Source: Bacteroidales bacterium (GTDB taxonomy: Bacteria > Bacteroidota > Bacteroidia > Bacteroidales > VadinHA17). Taken from it: a stretch of 29,904 nt of DNA. Below are positions 14,669-22,911 of the stretch, in pieces (the first letter of the stretch is position 1; every line of letters begins with the position of its first letter). The DNA is taken from positions 21,984-51,887 of the forward strand of contig DOTV01000041.1 of assembly GCA_003520925.1 (NCBI GenBank), written 5' to 3'. Below the pieces are notes generated by a model. The model had not been told where the DNA came from, made no database searches, and saw nothing but the letters and a program-made list of their open reading frames with translations. The position numbers and the translations under genes were made by a program.

Positions 14669-15505
14669 ATGTTTGATCTTTCGGGACACAGCAAGGGAGA
14701 CTCAGGCGAATCCGGACCAAGAAACAAAGAGGCCGGACAGCCCAGGGAAAAAACAAGCCGGAGCATTATAAACTGTCCCTCTGTTTTGACAGGTTTGTCA
14801 CGGGAAATGAGGACCCAGATGAATTCTATAGTGGCATTCTCATTTCTGTTGAATAATAAAGAGTACAGTGAAGAAGAAAGAGAAGAATTCAGTACGAACA
14901 TATACAATTCCTGCGAACAGATAATATCACTTTTTGACAACTTTCTTGATTCTGCTATCATTGATACGGGTAATTCAGGAACAGAATCAGTGTTGTGCAA
15001 TCCAAGTGTGGAGTTCGGCACTCTTTTTTCGGAGTTCAGGGAGATCCTTAAAAAGGAAAGATACAAGGATTTGATACTTGTTACTGACAACCAGTCATAT
15101 CTGAATTCAGAATACCTGATTGATACAAACAGGGTCACACGGGTAATCCGGAATCTGTTCCAGAATGCGCTTAACAATACAAAATCGGGGTACATCAAAG
15201 TCGGTTATTCTATTAGGAATGACAAACTGACCTGCTTCGTCGTGGATTCAGGTCAGGGATTTTTTAAATGCAAAGAGTTTCTACAGAGTCAGGATTTATC
15301 GCAATCACTGTCAAAATTCAATGATACCTTCACTGCAGTTGGTTTGGTCCTGACAAGGAAGCTGATTCAAATGATGGAGGGATCATTATGGATTGAAAGC
15401 AACGGATTAACAGGATCGGGGATCTATTTTTCCATTCCGGTTTCCAGAGTTGTAAACCCGGAAGATGCAACGAATAAATTTTCAAACACCATGAGTACTA
15501 TCTGA
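14669..15505 (+). CDS. Histidine-kinase-like ATPase protein lacking the phosphoacceptor histidine
   Basis: A 278-aa soluble protein without sensor, HAMP or membrane segments. Residues 41-95 align with a dimerisation/phosphoacceptor helix pair, but the usual SHE.RTPmN reads SREMRTQMNSI, so the histidine is Arg45 and the proline is Gln50. The C-terminal HATPase_c fold retains an N-box (RNLFQNALNNT, Asn162/Asn166), a G1 box (DSGQG, 193-197), a G2-like GLVLTRKLIQMMEG (225-238) and the closing GSGIYFSIP. It may bind ATP but should not autophosphorylate at the normal site. It could act as a regulatory pseudokinase or an anti-sigma-type ATPase; both are guesses. It sits 45 bases after the membrane TPR gene, and a strong terminator follows, so it is probably the last gene of that unit. 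Confidence 0.85.
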   Translation: MFDLSGHSKGDSGESGPRNKEAGQPREKTSRSIINCPSVLTGLSREMRTQMNSIVAFSFLLNNKEYSEEEREEFSTNIYNSCEQIISLFDNFLDSAIIDTGNSGTESVLCNPSVEFGTLFSEFREILKKERYKDLILVTDNQSYLNSEYLIDTNRVTRVIRNLFQNALNNTKSGYIKVGYSIRNDKLTCFVVDSGQGFFKCKEFLQSQDLSQSLSKFNDTFTAVGLVLTRKLIQMMEGSLWIESNGLTGSGIYFSIPVSRVVNPEDATNKFSNTMSTI

Positions 15506-15551
15506 TACCAGATGCTATTTCAATTCAATGTCTGAATGCCCTAGCATTAGC

Positions 15552-15592
15552 AAAGACAGCTGCCACCAAAGCAGCTGTTTTTTTATTTTTTG
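15552..15592 (+). terminator. Intrinsic terminator after the kinase-like gene
   Basis: ACAGCTGC (15556-15563), a 7-base loop, GCAGCTGT (15571-15578), then a run of T broken by one A. The stem is perfect over 8 bp and extends with A-T pairs. It ends the plus-strand unit. The hairpin also lies directly after the stop of the convergent OmpA-family gene, where the tract on the other strand is poor. Confidence 0.85.
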
Positions 15593-17526
15593 TATTCGAT
15601 TATCTGAACTTCGGTTCGTCTGTTCAGTTTCCGGCCTTCAGAGGTTACATTATCACCTACAGGTGATGCATTACCATATCCTTTATATTTCAGCCTTTGA
15701 GCCTGGATCCCTGTCTCAACAAGAAAATCAAGAACAGCAAGTGCTCTCTTTTCCGAAAGATTGAGATTATGTTCGTTACTTCCTGTGGCGTCGGTATAAC
15801 CTCCGATTTCAACCTTAAGTTCCTTGTTGTTCTTCAAAAGGTCTGACAATCTGTTCAGTTCGGCAAGCGATTCTTTTTTCAGCTTCCATGAATCAACTTC
15901 AAAGAAAACATTTGCAAGGAGCATCTTCTCCCCAACTCTGAAGGGACTGAGCATTATCTTTTTCAGGTAAGGCTCCATTGCAGTATGCTGGCCCTCAAGC
16001 ATGAAATTCTCAGAATAAAACAGATATCCGTCTTTGCTGACATTCAATCCATAATTATTTCCCGACGGTAGACATACAAGAAAATTGCCATTACCGTCAG
16101 TAAGTTTGTTTATAACTGATTTTCCGGTTGAAAGATTTACAAGTTCATATTCTGCAATTAGAACCTGCCCTGATTCTTTATCCGTTACCTTACCCTTTAA
16201 ATAAGAAACCGGATCAGGCTGAACCGCTTCATAAAGTTTGAAAGAGTAAATATTCTTCCCCTCTTTTTCATCTCTTTTTGTTGAAAAATATGCCATTTGT
16301 CCGCCCGACTCGATTGTAAGACCCATTTCATCATTGTAAGTATTTATCGGGTAACCAAGGTTTTTCGGATCTGTCCAGGTTGTGTCGTCAAGCATTCTTG
16401 AGAAATAGATATCAAGTCCGCCCATTCCTGGCAAACCATCCGAACTGAAGTAGAGGGTTTTTCCATCGAAATGAATGAAAGGCGACATTTCATCTCCTGT
16501 TGTATTTATTTTATTGCCCAGATTTCTGGGGGTGCTCCATTTCTTATTTGATTTGTATACGGAATACCAGAGATCTTTTCCACCAATTCCCCCCGGCCGG
16601 TTACTGGAGAAAAACAGCATATTGCCTGCTGCATTTATTGAGGGTTGTACCTCCCAGTATTTTGTATTTACAGGACTCCCGAGGTTTACTGGCATCGACC
16701 ATTTCCCGTTACTAAGCCCTGAGAAAAATATATCACAGCTTCCAAGGCCACCCGGACGGTCACAAGCAGTAAAATACATATAGGTCCCGTCAGAAGATAA
16801 GCTTTGTGCTCCTTCATTCTGATTTGTATTAAGTGGAGCGCCGGCATTTAAGGCAGTTTTCCATACTTTATCGGAGAGGTAGCTCAGGTAAAAATCTTCC
16901 TGGAAAACAGATTTCCTCAGAACATTCTCACTGGGCCTTTCCTGTCTGGTAAACATAAGGGTTTGCCCATCAGCTGTTATTGATGGCCAGTATTCATCAT
17001 TGTTTGTATTAATTCCGTCACCAACACTTTCCGGGCTGAACGGGACAGGATTCCTGACAGCTTCAATTGCAAACTGACAGTTTTTAATATTTCTGACAGA
17101 AAGGATTCTGTTCTTCTCTGAAATCTTCGGGACGGTCAGGTAAGCATTATAATGCACAAGTGCCTTCTCATACTGTCCCGACATCAATTCAGCCGTCGCC
17201 ATATTGAAAAATGCATTAGGGTAAAAGGAGGAATCGATCTGAACCGCCTTTTGAAAATGTCCTGCAGCTTCTTTAAATCTTCTCTGTTTCAACAGAAGCT
17301 CACCCATCATCATATATGCTTCAAAAAACTTCCTGTCGGTTTCTATTGCCTGATTAAAGTACTGTTCGGCGTTGGCATAATCAATATAATCAAATGCCGT
17401 CAGACCTGCTTTATAAGCTTTCAGGGCTTTGGGAGAGGTTGTATGATATTGCTGGGAAAACAGGTTCCCTGGTATTAAGAAGGTTACAATAATGACCGTC
17501 ACCAATATAATCAGCCTTTCTTTCAT
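15583..17526 (-). CDS. PorE-like envelope protein: TPR, beta-propeller, CRD, OmpA C-terminal domain
   Basis: A 647-aa exported protein. Domains in order: signal peptide (ERLIILVTVIIVTFLIPG, cleavage near FSQ), TPR repeats (about 34-135), PD40-type propeller with repeated YFSS/FFSSNRPGG-like strands (about 160-430), a carboxypeptidase-regulatory-like beta domain (about 441-500), and an OmpA C-terminal domain (about 537-645). The peptidoglycan-binding pair is visible as Asp579 (GGYTDATG) and Arg594 (NLSEKRAL). This order matches PorE of the type IX secretion system, but many paralogues share it and this one has no lipobox, so the exact role is open. The start is ATG 17526, which gives the signal peptide and lies one base beyond the queE stop; longer frames into queE are not credible. 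Confidence 0.9.
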   Translation of the reverse strand: MKERLIILVTVIIVTFLIPGNLFSQQYHTTSPKALKAYKAGLTAFDYIDYANAEQYFNQAIETDRKFFEAYMMMGELLLKQRRFKEAAGHFQKAVQIDSSFYPNAFFNMATAELMSGQYEKALVHYNAYLTVPKISEKNRILSVRNIKNCQFAIEAVRNPVPFSPESVGDGINTNNDEYWPSITADGQTLMFTRQERPSENVLRKSVFQEDFYLSYLSDKVWKTALNAGAPLNTNQNEGAQSLSSDGTYMYFTACDRPGGLGSCDIFFSGLSNGKWSMPVNLGSPVNTKYWEVQPSINAAGNMLFFSSNRPGGIGGKDLWYSVYKSNKKWSTPRNLGNKINTTGDEMSPFIHFDGKTLYFSSDGLPGMGGLDIYFSRMLDDTTWTDPKNLGYPINTYNDEMGLTIESGGQMAYFSTKRDEKEGKNIYSFKLYEAVQPDPVSYLKGKVTDKESGQVLIAEYELVNLSTGKSVINKLTDGNGNFLVCLPSGNNYGLNVSKDGYLFYSENFMLEGQHTAMEPYLKKIMLSPFRVGEKMLLANVFFEVDSWKLKKESLAELNRLSDLLKNNKELKVEIGGYTDATGSNEHNLNLSEKRALAVLDFLVETGIQAQRLKYKGYGNASPVGDNVTSEGRKLNRRTEVQIIEYKK

Positions 17527-17527
17527 A

Positions 17528-18157
17528 CTATGGGATATGCATGTACTTATGAATCTGAAGGGAGATTTTCCAGTGAGGATTTCTTTTGACATATTCAACA
17601 ATTTCGGGAATGATTGATTTAAACCTGCTCCATTCAGGTTGCAGATAGAGCAGACATCCCTTCCCTGCAAGGCTTCGGTATTTTTCGGCCCAATTAAAAT
17701 CATCGCCTGTTTCAATAATTACCTTTAATTCATTTGCTTCCAGACAGATATTCCCAACCGGAGGCATATTCTTTTTTGGTGAGAGACAAATCCAGTCCCA
17801 ACTTCCGCTTAGGGGGTAAGCTCCTGATGTTTCAATAAAAGTGCAGATATTGCTTTTTCTCAAACCTGCACATAAATAATCAAGATTCCACATAAGGGGT
17901 TCACCACCTGTCACTACAACAGATTTCGTGCCGGACTGAACAGCATTATTAATTATTCTGTCGGTTTCAACCATCGGATGCATAAGGGGATCCCATGAAA
18001 AACGCGAATCGCACCAGTTGCATCCTACATCACAACCTCCAATTCTTATAAACCAGGCCGCTTCACCGGCATGATACCCCTCACCCTGAATTGTAAAGAA
18101 CTCTTCAACAAGTGGAAGGCTGGTACCATCCCGGTCAGAGTTTTTCAGATATCCCAT
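17528..18157 (-). CDS. queE: 7-carboxy-7-deazaguanine synthase (radical SAM)
   Basis: Makes 7-carboxy-7-deazaguanine from 6-carboxytetrahydropterin in queuosine/preQ0 biosynthesis, in the cytosol. It has 209 aa. The substrate loop EEFFTIQGEGYHAG is followed by the radical-SAM cluster motif CDVGCNWC (CxxxCxxC) and by VVVTGGEPLMW, the GGEP SAM-binding motif. FIETSG and the C-terminal QIHKYMHIP are also family hallmarks. It lies 26 bases after the nucleotidase gene and its stop is one base from the start of the OmpA-family gene, so all three may be cotranscribed. No other queuosine genes are in the window. The assignment is secure. Confidence 0.96.
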   Translation of the reverse strand: MGYLKNSDRDGTSLPLVEEFFTIQGEGYHAGEAAWFIRIGGCDVGCNWCDSRFSWDPLMHPMVETDRIINNAVQSGTKSVVVTGGEPLMWNLDYLCAGLRKSNICTFIETSGAYPLSGSWDWICLSPKKNMPPVGNICLEANELKVIIETGDDFNWAEKYRSLAGKGCLLYLQPEWSRFKSIIPEIVEYVKRNPHWKISLQIHKYMHIP

Positions 18158-18183
18158 CTTTCAAAACGCGATTGTCATAGTTT

Positions 18184-19941
18184 TTATTTTCCGAAAAGAA
18201 GCTCATAATCCCTGACCCTGGCTTTTTTAACCCACTCTTCAGGGATTATTTTCCAGTTGTTCAGTGCAAGAGGCTTTATTGTACCCTTTGCCTCGAGGTT
18301 CTTGAGAATATAGTAGCGGAGATCTTTTTCGGTAGACCTAACAAGTCGGTCCGGAATATCCTTTGCTGAAATTCCGGCTGCCGAAAAATGACCTCCTCCC
18401 CCGTTACCCCTGTAGGAGTTTACAGCTACAAGGTAGGTTTTTTCGGGGTCGAACGTATTGCCATTTGTAAAAGATTTGATTGTCACCCTTTTGCCTTCAG
18501 GTTTGCTGACATCAATTGTGTATTCAAGTCCTGCTGCCGAATCGAAATTATATGGCTGATTTCTCAACCAGGCCTGACCGTTCTTCATAACAGGTTTACC
18601 ATCTTTTGATACCTGAAATTTAAGCAGGTGATCACCAGGTCCCTTCATTGTATTTAACCACCCCGAATATGAAAATTCGAGGTACTTCTTTATTTCAGAG
18701 CCGCTCATTGACATAGTATAAAGCATATTTTCAAATCTGTACAGCTTGAACATATCGCTAACCGTTACAGGTCCAGCAGAAATCCTGACATCAAATGATA
18801 AAGGAGCTGAAAAAGATATGTCGGCCTTTGTAATGTCAAGCTGAACGGAGTGCACCATGTCGACAAATGGTGAAGAACCAAAATAGGAATCCCTTGAAGA
18901 AATTGATGCTTCAGATTTTGCTATCACTTTGCTGACATATTCCAGTATTACGTCTTTCTCAGCTGAGAACTCTGCCAGAAAAGCCTTATCAGGCTCATAA
19001 TCGTTGACATTGATAATTTTACCTGTGACAGTTTTTTTCATTTTGCCGGATTTCCTGTCCTTGTGGAAAACAACATCAGCCCTTCCGATTTTTTCCGACC
19101 TGCTTCCTCCTTCCAGAACCAATACAGTGTCTCCCTTCGAATTGACAAAATTCTTATTCACAACATTATGGTTGTGTCCGCACATAATTATATCGAATCC
19201 GGGAACGTTCCAGGCGATGGCAGAGACACCGTTCTCATCATTATGGCTGCCTTCCACAGTCTGATCACCCCTCTCATCCCAACCCGAATGGAACAGACCT
19301 ATTACAACATCAGGCTTTTCCTTAAGCACCTCCGGCATATAGGTTTTAGCAGTCTCAAGCATATCCCTGAATTCTATTCCTGAATAAAGCTCAGGAGGAA
19401 GCCAGTCTGGTACTGATGGTGTTATCATACCAATAACAGCTACACTGATGCCATTTTTTTCAATAATCGTATAAGGCTTGAAATAGGGTTTCCCGGTTGT
19501 CTTGTTTATGGCATTGGCAGCCAGCAACGGGAACTTATATTTCCTTACAAGCCTGTCATATACAGCATGTCCGGCCTCGATATCATGGTTACCGACTGTA
19601 CCTGCATCATAACCGATGAAATTGAGTGCTCCGGCCATTATATGAGGTGATACCGTATCGATAAAGTTGTAATAGTAAACAGCCGGCTGACCCTGCAGAT
19701 TATCTCCGTTATCAAGAAGAATGACTGGCCTCTCCCCTTTCCTTACCTGATTTACATAAGTTGAGACTCCGGCCAATGATGCCTTGATCTCTTTCTTTTC
19801 GATAAAATCATAAGGTAGAATTACTCCGTGAAGGTCTGTTGTTTCCAGAATTGTGATCGCCTTTTCCTCTTTTACCGAACAAGAAGCCAGTAGGAATGTA
19901 ATTAAGACTAACTGCCAGATTAGAATTTTGGTTTTTAACAT
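18184..19941 (-). CDS. 5'-nucleotidase / 2',3'-cyclic phosphodiesterase family lipoprotein
   Basis: A 585-aa lipoprotein of the UshA/CpdB metallophosphoesterase family. It is expected to remove phosphate from nucleotides in the periplasm or on the membrane surface. The signal ends in a lipobox LLASC with Cys21. The metal-binding motifs of the N-terminal domain are present: TTDLHG (Asp36, His38), LDNGDN (77-81), GNHD (117-120) and the later CGHNHNV. The C-terminal 5'-nucleotidase domain is about 350-560 and contains NSYRGNGGGGHFS. Whether it acts as a 5'-nucleotidase or a cyclic phosphodiesterase cannot be decided from sequence. It is the first gene of a minus-strand run with queE and the OmpA-family gene. 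Confidence 0.92.
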   Translation of the reverse strand: MLKTKILIWQLVLITFLLASCSVKEEKAITILETTDLHGVILPYDFIEKKEIKASLAGVSTYVNQVRKGERPVILLDNGDNLQGQPAVYYYNFIDTVSPHIMAGALNFIGYDAGTVGNHDIEAGHAVYDRLVRKYKFPLLAANAINKTTGKPYFKPYTIIEKNGISVAVIGMITPSVPDWLPPELYSGIEFRDMLETAKTYMPEVLKEKPDVVIGLFHSGWDERGDQTVEGSHNDENGVSAIAWNVPGFDIIMCGHNHNVVNKNFVNSKGDTVLVLEGGSRSEKIGRADVVFHKDRKSGKMKKTVTGKIINVNDYEPDKAFLAEFSAEKDVILEYVSKVIAKSEASISSRDSYFGSSPFVDMVHSVQLDITKADISFSAPLSFDVRISAGPVTVSDMFKLYRFENMLYTMSMSGSEIKKYLEFSYSGWLNTMKGPGDHLLKFQVSKDGKPVMKNGQAWLRNQPYNFDSAAGLEYTIDVSKPEGKRVTIKSFTNGNTFDPEKTYLVAVNSYRGNGGGGHFSAAGISAKDIPDRLVRSTEKDLRYYILKNLEAKGTIKPLALNNWKIIPEEWVKKARVRDYELLFGK

Positions 19942-20099
19942 ATAATTAAGTTTTAGCTGATGGTAATTTTTTTAGTTAAGATTTTATTTAAACCATAAAC
20001 ATAGGAAAGAATATTTACTTTAGATTATTTTTATAATCCGAAATGGAAAGCTCAAGGTTAATTATTGTTAATGTGAGTAGTGAGATCTAAAATAAGTTT

Positions 20100-21275
20100 A
20101 TGGTTCAGACTGGATTGGAACAGGTCAGATTAAAACTTCCCGCACGGCTTAACGGGAAGAAAATAGGTGTTTTATGCCATGCACCAAGCATATCATCCGA
20201 TTTTAAGCATATTACAACTATTTTATATGAAAGCAAGGAGTGTTTCCTCACAGGAATTTTCGGTCCGCAGCATGGACTCTTTGGTCAGACACAGGATAAT
20301 ATGATTGAATGGAACAGCAACAGACATCCTGTATATGGAATCCCGGTCTTCAGCCTTTATGGTGAAAACAGAAAGCCCACCTCTGAAATGCTCAGTGAAA
20401 TTGAAGCTTTGGTGATTGATCTGCAGGATGTAGGAGCAAGATTGTACACATATATCTGGACAGTAAAGCTATGTATTGAGGCTTGTGCCGAATCTGGCTT
20501 ACCTGTCTGGATACTTGACAGACCAAATCCTATCGGAAGACTGCCCTTTGACGGTCCTGTTCTGAAAGAGGAGTATTTTACATTTGTTGGTGGTGCTTCA
20601 ATACCTTTATGCCACAGGATGACATTGGGAGAGATGGCGTTATGGATCAGGGAAAAATATTACAAAAACTGTGATTTAAATATAGTCTGGATGAAAAACT
20701 GGAAGAGAAATTCTCTTTACAGTGAATCAGGTCTGCCCTGGATACTTCCCTCCCCCAACATGCCTACCTTGAATTCAGCACTGGTCTATCCCGGTACCGT
20801 TCTGATAGAGGCTCTTAATATTTCAGAGGGAAGGGGAACAACTATACCCTTTGAACTGTTTGGTGCCCCCTTTATTGACCCGGAAAAACTAAAGAAAAAC
20901 CTGGATCAGAGAAATATTCCCGGATGTGTTTTCCGTGAACATGCTTTTATACCGACATTTAATAAATTCGCTGGCATTGCATGCAATGGTCTTCAGATAC
21001 ATGTGACCCAACCTTCGCTTTTTTATCCGGTTGGAACCGCCTACGAGATCCTTGATGCAATAATTGAGACAAGCCCCTCCGGATCAATGAAATTCAAAGA
21101 TCCTCCCTATGAGTATGAGTATAAGCTGCTGCCTTTCGATATATTGTCGGGGGATTCAGTAATGAGAACGTCTCTGATGAATCGAGTTCCTGCCGCATTT
21201 GAACGTCAGCGATGGAAAAGTGAAATTGATGATTTCAGGGAAGAATTCAGACAGTTTTCTGTTTATCCGGAATAG
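20100..21275 (+). CDS. DUF1343 / NamZ-type exo-beta-N-acetylmuramidase homologue
   Basis: A 391-aa member of the DUF1343 (YbbC/NamZ, GH171) family; characterised members remove N-acetylmuramic acid from the non-reducing end of peptidoglycan fragments. Seen: an opening LNGKKIGVLCHAPS, the family block FGPQHGLFGQTQDN, PVFSLYGENRKPT, DLQDVGARLYTYIWT, WILDRPNPIGR, SPNMPTL and FEALNISEGRGT-type sequence (actual VLIEALNISEGRGTT). There is no signal peptide, and an in-frame stop at 20088-20090 excludes one, so this copy is probably cytosolic. That would suit recycling of imported muropeptide sugars. No other recycling genes are adjacent. The family call is secure; the activity is inferred. Confidence 0.9.
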   Translation: MVQTGLEQVRLKLPARLNGKKIGVLCHAPSISSDFKHITTILYESKECFLTGIFGPQHGLFGQTQDNMIEWNSNRHPVYGIPVFSLYGENRKPTSEMLSEIEALVIDLQDVGARLYTYIWTVKLCIEACAESGLPVWILDRPNPIGRLPFDGPVLKEEYFTFVGGASIPLCHRMTLGEMALWIREKYYKNCDLNIVWMKNWKRNSLYSESGLPWILPSPNMPTLNSALVYPGTVLIEALNISEGRGTTIPFELFGAPFIDPEKLKKNLDQRNIPGCVFREHAFIPTFNKFAGIACNGLQIHVTQPSLFYPVGTAYEILDAIIETSPSGSMKFKDPPYEYEYKLLPFDILSGDSVMRTSLMNRVPAAFERQRWKSEIDDFREEFRQFSVYPE

Positions 21276-21298
21276 AGTTGATTACTTGTATATCAGGT

Positions 21299-21685
21299 TT
21301 ATAATCTCCTGACTGCATTTGTAAGTTTTTCAATTAGTTGCTGAGGGAAAATAGGTTTCACAATATAATCATCAAAACCCGATGCAATTATTTTCTCCCG
21401 ATCTCCAAGCAGACTGTAGGCTGTCTGGGCAATTATAATGACATCAGAACGGAATTCCCTTATGATCTTTGCTGCCCCATAACCATCGATAAATGGAAGC
21501 TGAATATCAAGCAGGATTATATCAATATCGGGATTTGCTTTTGCTGCCGCTATTGCCTCCCTGCCATCGCAAGCGATCAGCAGTGATGCTCCGGTCCTTT
21601 CAAGTATCTTGTTAAGATAGAGCCGGCTTGATACATCATCCTCGACAATCAATATTTTTTTTGTCCTTAAATATTCATTTTCCAT
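21299..21685 (-). CDS. Single-domain response regulator (receiver only)
   Basis: A 128-aa CheY-like receiver with no output domain. All conserved positions are visible: the acidic pair Asp16/Asp17 in VEDD, the phosphoacceptor Asp60 in ILLDIQLP, Thr88 in AQTAY, and Lys110 in IVKP. It would take phosphate from a kinase and act by protein contact or as a phosphorelay stage. It starts 11 bases after the stop of the GroES-like gene on the same strand, so the two are cotranscribed. No partner kinase is adjacent; the kinase-like gene at 14669 lacks its histidine and is not an obvious partner. Confidence 0.94.
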   Translation of the reverse strand: MENEYLRTKKILIVEDDVSSRLYLNKILERTGASLLIACDGREAIAAAKANPDIDIILLDIQLPFIDGYGAAKIIREFRSDVIIIAQTAYSLLGDREKIIASGFDDYIVKPIFPQQLIEKLTNAVRRL

Positions 21686-21696
21686 TTGAATCAGCT

Positions 21697-22080
21697 TTAT
21701 TCAAAAAGTCCGTCATCCCTGAGAAGAAGAAGAATTGCAGATTGAGGAACAACCAGGTATTTTTCATTGTTAAATTCGATCTCGATTGCGCTGTTCTGAA
21801 GGTATACTGCCTGATCACCCTCTTTTGGCTGCAAAGGAACATATTTAGGTTCATCGTTCCGGTTCTTCCATGGCTCATCCGTATCATTGACAGAGGGGAT
21901 CGGATAACCCGGACCCACCTTAAGAACATATCCGATCTGCACTTTTTCATTTTCATTGACCCCTGGTGGAAGAAACAGACCGCTTTTGGTTTTCGCCTGT
22001 GGAACTTTAGGCTTAATCAGTATCCTGTCCCCGATAACTATCAGTTTCTGAAGATCTTTCTCATCAAGCAATACGCTCAT
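21697..22080 (-). CDS. Orphan GroES-like (chaperonin-10 family) protein
   Basis: A 127-aa protein with the chaperonin-10 fold pattern: VIGDRILIKPKVPQAKTKSGLFLPPG at the start (mobile-loop region), GYVLKVGPGYPIP, then GDQAVYLQNSAIEIEFNNEKYLVVPQSAILLLL. It is longer than GroES (about 95 aa), mostly because of an inserted charged segment (about 67-85, DTDEPWKNRNDEPKYVPLQ). No groEL is nearby, so this is a divergent paralogue rather than the main co-chaperonin. Such orphan copies are widespread in Bacteroidota, and their job is not established. It is followed 11 bases later by a receiver protein. Confidence 0.88.
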   Translation of the reverse strand: MSVLLDEKDLQKLIVIGDRILIKPKVPQAKTKSGLFLPPGVNENEKVQIGYVLKVGPGYPIPSVNDTDEPWKNRNDEPKYVPLQPKEGDQAVYLQNSAIEIEFNNEKYLVVPQSAILLLLRDDGLFE

Positions 22081-22197
22081 AGGTTCTATCTTTTAGGACA
22101 AAAATATCAATTTCTGAATTACCCAGAAACTGTCTGGACATAAATAACTAATATTGTGATATGGTATGAACGAAAGTTCACTCTCTTTATTTCATTT

Positions 22198-22809
22198 ATG
22201 AAACCGGACACATACCTGACTATCAAAGCTTTTTCGCAGGGCCTTTATAAAGAGAAGGGAAGCAGGTTTATGGCCCAGGCATGGCCAGTAACGACCCAGG
22301 AAGAGATTAAATCAATTCTGGATAGTATAAGGAAGGAGCATCATTCAGCAAAACACCATTGTTTTGCATGGATGCTTGGGCAAGACAGAAAGACGTTCAG
22401 GGTAAATGATGATGGGGAACCTTCAGGCAGTGCAGGCAAACCCATACTTGGGCAGATCAACTCCTATAACCTTACAAATATCCTGATAGTTGTTGTCAGA
22501 TATTTCGGAGGTAAGCTTCTTGGTGTAAGCGGTCTCATAAATGCTTACAGGTCAGCTTCAGAATCAGCACTTAAGAACGCCGGAATCATAGAATTATGCA
22601 ATAAGGATTACTATGAGCTCAGATTTCCTTATTCTGCGATCAATGATGTGATGAAAGTTATAAAGGATGAGGAAGCAGGTCAGTCGGAACAAATAATTGA
22701 GCTCGAATGCAGGATAATAATTAATTTCAGGACCTCCTCCAGGGAGCGGATTCTGAATTCTCTTTCAAGGATAGGAGGTCTGAGATACAGTCATAAGGGT
22801 ACATTTTAG
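22198..22809 (+). CDS. YigZ / IMPACT family protein
   Basis: A 203-aa cytosolic protein of the YigZ/IMPACT family, whose biochemical role is uncertain and has been linked to translation control. Hallmarks seen: KEKGSRFMAQAWPV, HHCFAWMLG, DDGEPSGSAGKPILGQI and VVVRYFGGKLLGVSGLINAYR, followed by a smaller C-terminal domain. ATG 22198 is preferred over an upstream GTG at 22156 because it gives the usual length and the extra 14 residues are unlike the family. It stands alone between the divergent GroES-like gene and pyrB. Confidence 0.92.
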   Translation: MKPDTYLTIKAFSQGLYKEKGSRFMAQAWPVTTQEEIKSILDSIRKEHHSAKHHCFAWMLGQDRKTFRVNDDGEPSGSAGKPILGQINSYNLTNILIVVVRYFGGKLLGVSGLINAYRSASESALKNAGIIELCNKDYYELRFPYSAINDVMKVIKDEEAGQSEQIIELECRIIINFRTSSRERILNSLSRIGGLRYSHKGTF

Positions 22810-22877
22810 CTCCGGATGAATAGTTAAAAGTTGTAAGTAACTTATCAACATGCCATGAATAAGAGGCTTTTACTGAA

Positions 22878-22885
22878 TAATTTTG
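22878..22885 (+). promoter_or_regulatory. Candidate -7 box for pyrB-pyrI
   Basis: TAATTTTG matches TAnnTTTG exactly, 26 bases before the pyrB ATG, implying a leader of roughly 20 bases. No clear -33 partner is visible. Confidence 0.35.
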
Positions 22886-22911
22886 CTTATATAGTATTTT
22901 ACTTCTTCTAA

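Noticed and set aside
14581..15198. 205-codon minus-strand frame across the kinase-like gene
   Set aside because: It is a mirror frame of a gene with clear HATPase motifs; its translation shows no domain.
17527..17715. N-terminal extension of the OmpA-family gene into queE
   Set aside because: The extension lacks a signal peptide and overlaps queE; ATG 17526 gives a proper signal peptide.
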